64,000 bases of DNA from Ignavibacteriales bacterium (GTDB lineage: Bacteria > Bacteroidota > Ignavibacteria > Ignavibacteriales > Ignavibacteriaceae), in NCBI GenBank assembly GCA_016707115.1, contig JADJIH010000006.1, positions 124,001-188,000 of the forward strand, in the 5' to 3' direction. The translations under genes were made by a program, and so were the position numbers. The notes beneath the pieces are model-generated. The model did no database searches. It worked only from the letters and a program-made list of their open reading frames with translations, and was not told the origin of the DNA. Positions 18,150 to 25,417 of this stretch are shown here, piece by piece; positions within the stretch are counted from its first letter, which is position 1; every line of letters starts with the position of its first letter.

Positions 18150-19073
18150 ATGAATACTAAATTTTTTGTAGTATTTGCTACACTTCTTTTATTTATTACA
18201 GGTTGCGACTACTTTGATAATGGAGATACTCTTAATGTTAGTAAATTTGAAACTAATATTAGTGGATTGCCTGCTCTGCCTGATACTATGACCTTTGTTG
18301 GATGGTTTCAGTATGAAAACAAGGCAACTCTAAAAAAGATTGCGGAAAGAGTATTCGTGCTAGATGCAGATCCAAATGGCAATATCTCTTATAATTCAGA
18401 TAAACCATTAAGTTCATTACAACGTGCAGAATTATTTTATCTTACTGTTGAAAGAAAAATTGTCGCAAATGACTCAGGTTTAGTACCCAGTGATAGAAAA
18501 CTACTTTCCGGTACATTTTCTTATGCTTCATCAAATCTTAGTATTGTTGATAATGCTGCTAACTTTGAAAATCTAACTGGATATTATAATCTAACAACAC
18601 CAACAGATGGCCCAAACAGTAGTGAATTAAGCGGTGTTTGGTTTATAGATTCTGCATCAACAAATCCTGTTAGTGGGTTAAAAAAATTACCTGAACTTTA
18701 CGCTGGTTGGGTTTATGAAGGATGGATTGATATCAATGGACAATTAGTTTCAACAGGGAGATTTTTAGCGGCAGATGAAGCTGATTTATTTTCAGGTTAT
18801 AGTGGAACTTTAGCCGGATTCGAATTTCCTGGAGAAGATTTGTTAAATAGTGCTCCTTCAGGTTTAACATTTCCAACTGATCTATCTAATGCTAAAGTAT
18901 ATATTAGTATTGAATATAAAGATGGCAGAACAAATGGCTCAAGTCCATTTATAATTGTTCTGGAAGGAACAGTCCCTGCTTCTGCTCAGAGCAACGTTAC
19001 TTATAATTTAAGTAGATCAAATAAAGTTATAACAAGCGGATACTCTTTTATGACAGTTGATTTGGTTAAATGA
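18150..19073 (+). CDS. Lipoprotein of cassette A, unknown function
   Basis: ATG 18150 gives a proper lipoprotein signal (FVVFATLLLFITGC, cysteine at about residue 19); the longer frame from 18093 puts a polar extension ahead of it and is rejected. The mature protein of about 288 residues is rich in beta-type sequence and has two related parts, each with a W.....W.....G pattern (VGWFQYENKATLKKI and AGWVYEGWIDINGQLV), which suggests an internal repeat, perhaps a duplicated domain. No family is recognised. The lipid anchor and position between the PNPY-type protein and the PorV-like barrel suggest a surface or periplasmic partner of the TonB receptor, possibly in the place a SusD protein would have. 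That is inference from position only. Confidence 0.65.
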   Translation: MNTKFFVVFATLLLFITGCDYFDNGDTLNVSKFETNISGLPALPDTMTFVGWFQYENKATLKKIAERVFVLDADPNGNISYNSDKPLSSLQRAELFYLTVERKIVANDSGLVPSDRKLLSGTFSYASSNLSIVDNAANFENLTGYYNLTTPTDGPNSSELSGVWFIDSASTNPVSGLKKLPELYAGWVYEGWIDINGQLVSTGRFLAADEADLFSGYSGTLAGFEFPGEDLLNSAPSGLTFPTDLSNAKVYISIEYKDGRTNGSSPFIIVLEGTVPASAQSNVTYNLSRSNKVITSGYSFMTVDLVK

Positions 19074-19132
19074 TTAGTATAAATTCAAAAATAATTTGTT
19101 CGCTTAATTAAGATAAAGCAAATAGGTATTAC

Positions 19133-20151
19133 ATGAGAAAATTAAGTTTTACAATCGTCCTCATAATTTTAATTTATAATGTTGTAGCTCTTACTGCATT
19201 TGCTCAGGATAATCAAAAGCTTGCTCAAACAGGAATGAAATTTCTGAGCGTATCCCTTGATCCCCGTGCAACCGGTATGGGTGATGCAACAACTGCAGTT
19301 TTTACAAAATCATCTGCTATGCTTTATAACCCGGCAGTAATGGCTGAGTTAGAAGGATATTCAGATTTTTCATTCGGAACTACCAGATGGATAGCAGATA
19401 TAAATTACATATATGGTAGCGCTGCATTTAATTTATTTGATGGGCAATATGGTGTGTTTGGAGTTTCTTTGGTTGCAGTAGATTATGGCGAGTTTATTGG
19501 AACTGTTGTAGCACCAAATGGCGATGGTTTCCTTGAAGTTGGTAATTTCAAACCAACCTCATTTGCTTTGGGAATAGGTTATGCGAATCAATTATCTGAA
19601 AAATTTTCAGTTGGCGGAAATGTAAAATATACAAGACAATCTATGGGAACCGCAGTAATAGGGTTTACGATGCTGATGGAAATGGTAAGGTAGAAGAAAA
19701 TAAAGTAGATGCTTTCGCATTTGATTTTGGAATTCTTTATCACACAGGTTTTAAAAGCCTGGATTTTGGTATGAGCATAAGAAATTTTGCGACTGAAATA
19801 AAATATAAAGATGAGGAATTCCAGTTGCCATTACTGTTCAAGATTGGTGTTTCAATCAATGCTTTTGATTTTATAGATGTAGATAAAAAAATGCACTCGC
19901 TTCTGGTTGCCGTTGATGCGTCACATCCACGAGATTACCCTGAACAATTATCTTTAGGTGCAGAATATTTATTTATGGAAACATTCGCTTTACGCGGTGG
20001 ATATACTTTCCCAACAGATGAGCAGGAGTTTAGTTTAGGTGTTGGATTTAAACAATCTATTTCTGATATAAAGTTTGCGATTGATTATTCTTATACTCCA
20101 TTTGGAATATTTGATAACGTACACAGAGTATCACTTAATTTAGCTTATTAA
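19133..20151 (+). pseudogene. PorV/PorQ-family outer-membrane barrel, broken by a frameshift
   Basis: The first part (19133-19693) encodes a signal peptide, then the family signature FLSVSLDPRATGMGDATTAV and YNPAVMAEL. Reading then runs into a stop at 19691 after an out-of-frame tail. From 19669 the neighbouring frame continues the protein in family fashion (GAT GCT GAT GGA AAT GGT, DADGNGKVEENKVDAF) and runs to 20151. Restoring one base in the TTT run at 19664-19666 gives GFYDADGNG and a protein of 339 residues, the normal family size. PorV-like barrels take T9SS cargo to the surface or act as fatty-acid-transporter-like barrels. The gap between stops is one base short, so this is either decay or a homopolymer error; the codons after the break look unchanged by drift. 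Lies 60 bp after the lipoprotein gene. Confidence 0.8.
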
Positions 20152-20176
20152 TAAATTTTTTCGAAGAGAAAGAATT

Positions 20177-21403
20177 ATGATGAAAATACAATACAAAATT
20201 TTTAATACATTTTTAGTTATAGGATTATTATTCATCCTTAGTTGTGCAGATGATCCTGCTCCAACTTTAATGGACTTGCCTGCCGGCGGACAGCCTGCCC
20301 CGATAATAAATTCTATTGAACCACAAGACGTTGGCCTTGCGGGAGTAACCGTTTTAACAATTACAGGTTCTAACTTTGCCCCAGGTGTTGACAGTGTTTC
20401 AGTTACCTTTAATGGTGCAAAAGGCACAGTTTTAAGTGTTACTAATACACAAATAAAAGTACGTGCAGCAAATGTTGTTGCCGATACTGTTCAGATTAAA
20501 GTAGCAAGTTATAAGAGTGAAAACTTTAGTAATATTGTTAACTATAAATTACTCACTGCATCAGAAGAGTATTTTGCTTTTGATCCAAATAATGGACAAG
20601 TACCTTATGCATTTATTTTTAATAATAGCGGGGATATGCTAGTTTCAATCGATAATGCAGGTATTAAGAAGATTACTCCTCAAAAAGTATTATCAGATTA
20701 TATCCCTAAAGGGAATGCTCAAAAGTGGGATTGTTTGAAATTTGGACCAAACTTTGAGTTATATGGCAGCAGGACTATCAATGCAATCTGGAAACTAGTT
20801 GAAGCTATTGCACCGAGTTCAACTTGGGTTTCTCTTACCAGTGGTGTTTTTGCTAAAGATATTGAATTTGATTCTAATAATAATTTATGGGTAGTTGGCC
20901 CTGCCAATAGAGTTTTAAGAATCGATCAAAATAAAGTTGTTACTACTTTTACAGTTACCGGTACTTATAAATCTGCAAGAGTCTTTAATAATGCTCTTTA
21001 CATAGCTGGTAATAATGGAACGACCGAAGGTGTTTGGAAAATACCAATCCTGTCAAATGGTGACTTAGATTTAGCTAATCAAGAATTATATTTTGATTTA
21101 TGGCAATCTTACACTGGTAAAATTGCTTTCGCTATGACATTTGCTGCAGATGGTGATTTGATAATTGGTACGGATCGTGACCCTGATCCATTAATTGTTG
21201 TTCATCCGGATAAAAGTTCCGAGGTTTTATACCCTGGAATTATTAAAGCAGGTAAAGTTATTTATCTGTACTGGTCTCCAAGCAGCAGCAGTTTATTCTT
21301 TACCCGAGAAGTTAAAAAAGATGCTGCAAATAAAATTATTTATACACAGTCTGTTATAAGAGTGGAAATGCAAAAATCTGGTGCCCCATATTATGGGAAT
21401 TAG
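20177..21403 (+). CDS. IPT/TIG-domain lipoprotein with a propeller-like C-terminal part
   Basis: The 408-residue protein has a lipoprotein signal with lipobox FILSC (Cys23-25). Residues about 42-125 form one IPT/TIG immunoglobulin-like domain (PIINSIEPQDVGLAGVTVLT through GSNFAPGVDSVSVTFNGAKG). The remainder has short repeats such as AKDIEFDSNNNLWVVGPANRVL and IAFAMTFAADGDLIIGTD, the pattern of NHL/SMP30-type beta-propellers. The gene starts at two consecutive ATGs; either could serve. The protein is probably surface-anchored and may bind a sugar polymer, as IPT lipoproteins near SusCD systems do, but no ligand evidence is in the sequence. Part of the cassette A run. Confidence 0.75.
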   Translation: MMKIQYKIFNTFLVIGLLFILSCADDPAPTLMDLPAGGQPAPIINSIEPQDVGLAGVTVLTITGSNFAPGVDSVSVTFNGAKGTVLSVTNTQIKVRAANVVADTVQIKVASYKSENFSNIVNYKLLTASEEYFAFDPNNGQVPYAFIFNNSGDMLVSIDNAGIKKITPQKVLSDYIPKGNAQKWDCLKFGPNFELYGSRTINAIWKLVEAIAPSSTWVSLTSGVFAKDIEFDSNNNLWVVGPANRVLRIDQNKVVTTFTVTGTYKSARVFNNALYIAGNNGTTEGVWKIPILSNGDLDLANQELYFDLWQSYTGKIAFAMTFAADGDLIIGTDRDPDPLIVVHPDKSSEVLYPGIIKAGKVIYLYWSPSSSSLFFTREVKKDAANKIIYTQSVIRVEMQKSGAPYYGN

Positions 21404-21472
21404 AATAAAAAATTAACTAAATTATTATTACATTAAATATGTAAAATCTCAATAACTTAAAAGGAGTTCGAT

Positions 21473-22780
21473 ATGAAAAAAATCTTTACACTAATTACCT
21501 TAATGGTATTGGTTATGATTAGCACAAGTTACTCGCAATGGGTATATAGTGGAGGCTTTCCTTCAGAAACCTTTGCAGGCAATAATCCAGGTGGACATGC
21601 AGTTGCAGTAGATCCAGATGGAAAAATCTGGATAGGAAATTACTATAACGTAACTGGCGATACCATATTTAATGGTACAAGCTGGGTAGCATCAAGAGCA
21701 ATTCATGTTTTCAATCCAGATGGTAGTGAAGTTTCTTTCTCGCCGATAATGACGATTACTGTTGGTGGAGTTACTGATTCATTAATTGGTTTTACTAATC
21801 GTGGTATGAGAACAGCTGCAGATGGTAACATTCTTGTTACTAACGGTAACCGTTTACATAAAATTAATTATCTAACTGGTGAAGGTATGGCAAAAGTTGT
21901 TCCTGACCCGGTTAACTCCGGAACTGCAGCTGCTGTTGATGAACTAGGAAATGTTTATATAGCTACCGTTGCTCCAGGAAATCCAATTAAAATTTATTCA
22001 CCGGATTTAAGTTTGTATCTTGGAAATGTTACTGATGTTTCTGTTGGATATTCAAGATCATTTGAAGTTTCTGCTGACGGTAATACTGTGTATTGGGCCG
22101 GTTATACAAATAACAAAGTTTATGTTTATAGCAGACCAGATGAATTCTCGCCTTATGCATTAGCAGATTCAGTTTTATTTGGATTTGAGTGTGAATCATT
22201 TACATGGTCAAATGATAGATCTCTTCTCTGGGCTTCTTGTGGTTCAGACCTTGGTGGATTACCTAATCAGGATCCTGATCATGTTACATCTTGGACAGTA
22301 GGTACCTGGTATGCTTGGAATCCTGTTACAAATGAAATGGTAGATAGTATTAATACCGTTTATAATGCTGTTCCTCGTGAAGATTTAAGACCACGTGGAT
22401 TAGATTTTAGCCCAGACGGATTAACTGCTTATGTAACATATTTTGGAGCAGGAATGCCTTGCTTCCGTAAATATGATAAAACCGTTAATGTAGATGAAGA
22501 AGGACAAACAGTTGTTAATGGATATGCATTATCACAAAACTATCCTAACCCTTTTAACCCAACAACTAAAATTAGTTTTGAGTTACCAGTAAGTGGTTAT
22601 ACAACATTGAAAGTTTATGATATGCTCGGTACTGAAGTTGCAACTTTAGTTCAAAATGAATTAACAACCGGAACACATTCTGTTAATTTTAATGCTGCTA
22701 ATTTAGCTTCTGGTACTTATGTTTATCAACTTAATGTTAATGGAACAAGAATTACCAATAAGATGGTTCTTCTTAAATAA
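21473..22780 (+). CDS. T9SS-exported beta-propeller protein
   Basis: The 435-residue protein has a signal peptide (cleavage near SYSQW) and a body of YncE/NHL-type repeats: GHAVAVDPDGKIWIGNYY, MRTAADGNILVTNGNRLHKI, AAAVDELGNVYIATV, FEVSADGNTVYWAGY and GLDFSPDGLTAYVTY. These blades form a six- or seven-bladed propeller. Residues about 350-435 are a T9SS type A sorting domain (NYPNPFNPTTKISF to the final KMVLLK). It should be exported by the T9SS to the surface. It is the last gene of cassette A, has an AAGGAG site before the ATG, and is followed by a repeat and a terminator. Function beyond binding is unknown. Confidence 0.82.
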   Translation: MKKIFTLITLMVLVMISTSYSQWVYSGGFPSETFAGNNPGGHAVAVDPDGKIWIGNYYNVTGDTIFNGTSWVASRAIHVFNPDGSEVSFSPIMTITVGGVTDSLIGFTNRGMRTAADGNILVTNGNRLHKINYLTGEGMAKVVPDPVNSGTAAAVDELGNVYIATVAPGNPIKIYSPDLSLYLGNVTDVSVGYSRSFEVSADGNTVYWAGYTNNKVYVYSRPDEFSPYALADSVLFGFECESFTWSNDRSLLWASCGSDLGGLPNQDPDHVTSWTVGTWYAWNPVTNEMVDSINTVYNAVPREDLRPRGLDFSPDGLTAYVTYFGAGMPCFRKYDKTVNVDEEGQTVVNGYALSQNYPNPFNPTTKISFELPVSGYTTLKVYDMLGTEVATLVQNELTTGTHSVNFNAANLASGTYVYQLNVNGTRITNKMVLLK

Positions 22781-22788
22781 ACTTCTTG

Positions 22789-22814
22789 TCACTCTGAGCG
22801 AAGACGAAGAGTGA
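22789..22814. repeat. Short palindromic repeat, TCACTCT variant
   Basis: TCACTCT at 22789-22795 pairs with AGAGTGA at 22808-22814 around GAGCGAAGACGA. The core GAGCGAA is shared with the element at 7446 read on the other strand, so these appear to be two copies of one dispersed repeat. It sits between the cassette A stop and its terminator. Confidence 0.55.
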
Positions 22815-22832
22815 AGTTAATATTTTTCAATT

Positions 22833-22858
22833 AAGGCACGAGTTATCGTGCCTTTTTT
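22833..22858 (+). terminator. Rho-independent terminator of cassette A
   Basis: AAGGCACGA at 22833-22841 and TCGTGCCTT at 22846-22854 form a perfect 9-bp stem with a GTTA loop, followed directly by a T-run. It lies about 53 bases after the stop at 22780. Confidence 0.85.
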
Positions 22859-22947
22859 ATTTTATAATCTTTCAAAAATTAGTTTATCTTAAAGCAAAAC
22901 TTGGTTAAATTTACATTAATTATTAATCATAAAAATATTTTTGCTTT

Positions 22948-25299
22948 ATGAAAAAACTTACCATTTTACTTCTGACAATCTTTATTACATTAAATTTATT
23001 TTCTCAATCAATTCCACCCAAAAGAGAGTTAAGAGGTGCATGGATTGCTACCGTCACAAATATCGATTGGCCTAGCAGCACTGTTCCCGAAACTCAAAGA
23101 CAGCAATTAATCACATTACTTAATGGTTTAAAGGCTGTTAACGTCAATGCCATTATGTTTCAAATTAGACCTGAATGTGATGCATTGTATCAGTCAAGTA
23201 TTGAACCCTGGTCACGTTGGCTTACTGGCAGTCAAGGTACAGCACCAAGTCCATTTTATGATCCTCTGCAATTTGCAATTGACGAAGCTCATAAAAGAGG
23301 AATGGAATTACATGCATGGTTTAATCCATATAGAGCTGAAAGATCTGTGGGAAATTATCCTCTTTCACCTACTCATGTTATTAACCAGCATCCTGACTGG
23401 GTTTTACAGGTTGGAACAGTAAAGTTTCTTAATCCCGGACTTCAGGAAGTAAGAGATTATGTCACTTCAGTTTTTCTGGATGTTGCATTGAGATATGATG
23501 TAGATGGAATTCATATTGACGATTATTTTTATGTAGAAGGAATTACAACCCAGGATGCTGCTACATTTGCAAATTATCCCAGAGGATTTACAAATTTGGG
23601 TGATTGGCGCAGAGACAATGTAAATATTTTAATAGCACAGATTAATGATAGCTTAATGGCTGTTAAACCATGGATTAAATGGGGTGTTAGCCCAAGAGGA
23701 ATTTGGAGAAATGGTGTGCCTCCTGGTATAGTTGGAAATGATAATTATAGTACAATTTACTGTGATGCGATGGCTTGGTTGCATAATAGATCTATAGACT
23801 ATATAAATCCACAACTCTATTGGGCATTTGGTGGCGGACAGGATTATGCTAAACTTATGCCATGGTGGGCAGACTCTGCTGGTGCAAATAACAGGCACAT
23901 GTATGTCGGTCACGCGGTTTATCGAATTGGAAGTCCTTTTAATGCAACGGAAGTACCTAGACAAATTCGGTTAAACAGAACAGATAATTATTGTCAGGGA
24001 AGTGTTCTTTATAATACTACTTCAACGTTGGCCAATCCATTAGGATTTACGGATTCATTAAGAAATGATTTATACCGGTATCCTGCACTTCTTCCAATAA
24101 TGAATTGGAAGGATATAGTTCCACCAAACCCAATACAAAATTTAAGATTTGAAAGATTAGCCAGCGGGCAGGGCGGATTGTTATGGGATTTACCTCAACC
24201 GGCCAGCGATGGTGATTCTGCTAAACGTTATGTTGTTTATAGATTTAATAACTCAAATATTCAGCCAAGTGATCTAGAGAATTCGGCAAACATTTTAAAT
24301 GTTGAAGGTTCACGAGAAAGTATTCCTGGTGAACCGCCTTCTCCATCTGGTCCTTATTATTTTGTTGTTACTTCGTTAGACAGAAATTATAATGAAAGCA
24401 CTATGAGCAATGTCTTACAGGTTAATCCTCCACCTGTGCCAATTTTAGCTTTCCCAAATAATAATGCAATAAATATTGAAGATACAGTAATTGTAAAATG
24501 GAATTATCCTTCATTAGCTGCATCGTATAGATTACAGATTGCAACAGATTCAACTTTTGTTTCTGGCGTTCTGTTAAATCAAAACGGAATTACGGATACT
24601 TTTAAAGTTATAACAGGGTTAGAAGGGCAATCAAAATATTACTGGAGAGTAAATTCAACAAATGCTGGCGGTACGAGCGGCTTTTCTGCTGTAAATAATT
24701 TTACTACAGGTTTTCCATCTACTCCAATACTTGCTTATCCTTTAAACAACACCGGTTTTATCCCAGTTGATACAACCCTTTATTGGTATCCATCATTAGC
24801 AGCTGTTTCATATGATTTAATGTTAGCACGCGGAGCAGATTTTGCTTCTAACACAATCGTAGTTGATGCTCAGGATATTTTAGATACAAGTTTTATTGTT
24901 TCAGGCTTGCAGATAAATACATTTCATTTCTGGAAAATTAGAGCCAATAATACTTTTGGAAAAAGCAATTGGTCTGCTGTTTGGAGATTTAAAACGGTTA
25001 ATCCAACTGGACTGGAAGATACAGAGTTAATGCCAACTGAATTTGCTCTTGAGCAGAACTATCCAAATCCTTTTAATCCTACAACTAATTTTAGGTTTAA
25101 TATATCTGAAGCAGGGCTAACAACTTTAAAAATATATAACCTTCTTGGACAAGAAGTTGCTGAAGTCCTAAATGAATTCAAGACTCCTGGAATTTATGAT
25201 GTTCGTTTCGACGCATCAAGTTTATCCAGCGGCATTTATTTTTATCGATTGAGGGTTAATGATTACTCGGCATCAAAGAAAATGATTTTAGTAAAATAA
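22948..25299 (+). CDS. GHL10-type glycoside hydrolase-like protein with T9SS tail
   Basis: The 783-residue protein has a signal peptide (ending near FSQS). Residues about 25-370 are a glycosyl-hydrolase-like 10 domain (DUF187, YngK type): ELRGAWIATVTNIDWPS opens it, then VNAIMFQIRPECDALY, ELHAWFNPYRAERS, YDVDGIHIDDYFY and DYINPQLYWAFGG, which is the usual order for this TIM-barrel family. Members are linked to cell-wall or peptidoglycan glycan turnover. Three fibronectin-III/Ig-like units follow (about 390-680), the last two closely similar to each other (PILAFPNNN... and PILAYPLNN...). Residues about 700-783 are a T9SS sorting domain. It is a single gene between two strong terminators. The neighbours downstream handle muramyl sugars and peptides, in keeping with a wall-directed role. 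Confidence 0.85.
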   Translation: MKKLTILLLTIFITLNLFSQSIPPKRELRGAWIATVTNIDWPSSTVPETQRQQLITLLNGLKAVNVNAIMFQIRPECDALYQSSIEPWSRWLTGSQGTAPSPFYDPLQFAIDEAHKRGMELHAWFNPYRAERSVGNYPLSPTHVINQHPDWVLQVGTVKFLNPGLQEVRDYVTSVFLDVALRYDVDGIHIDDYFYVEGITTQDAATFANYPRGFTNLGDWRRDNVNILIAQINDSLMAVKPWIKWGVSPRGIWRNGVPPGIVGNDNYSTIYCDAMAWLHNRSIDYINPQLYWAFGGGQDYAKLMPWWADSAGANNRHMYVGHAVYRIGSPFNATEVPRQIRLNRTDNYCQGSVLYNTTSTLANPLGFTDSLRNDLYRYPALLPIMNWKDIVPPNPIQNLRFERLASGQGGLLWDLPQPASDGDSAKRYVVYRFNNSNIQPSDLENSANILNVEGSRESIPGEPPSPSGPYYFVVTSLDRNYNESTMSNVLQVNPPPVPILAFPNNNAINIEDTVIVKWNYPSLAASYRLQIATDSTFVSGVLLNQNGITDTFKVITGLEGQSKYYWRVNSTNAGGTSGFSAVNNFTTGFPSTPILAYPLNNTGFIPVDTTLYWYPSLAAVSYDLMLARGADFASNTIVVDAQDILDTSFIVSGLQINTFHFWKIRANNTFGKSNWSAVWRFKTVNPTGLEDTELMPTEFALEQNYPNPFNPTTNFRFNISEAGLTTLKIYNLLGQEVAEVLNEFKTPGIYDVRFDASSLSSGIYFYRLRVNDYSASKKMILVK

Positions 25300-25306
25300 T
25301 AAGACG

Positions 25307-25341
25307 AAAAACCCCTTCCAAAAACGAAGGGGTTTTTTTAT
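25307..25341 (+). terminator. Rho-independent terminator after the GHL10 gene
   Basis: AAAAACCCCTTC at 25307-25318 pairs perfectly with GAAGGGGTTTTT at 25326-25337 (12 bp, loop CAAAAAC approximately), followed by more T residues. Confidence 0.9.
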
Positions 25342-25417
25342 TTCAAAGTAATTAAAATGATTTCCATTTTTCTAAAAAAAGATTTTTAACCATTTTAATT
25401 TAGAATTGTGACGTGAT

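Noticed and set aside
19660..19672. Programmed ribosomal frameshift in the PorV-like gene
   Set aside because: No slippery heptamer of the X XXY YYZ kind or downstream pseudoknot is evident, and the same kind of break occurs in two unrelated genes.
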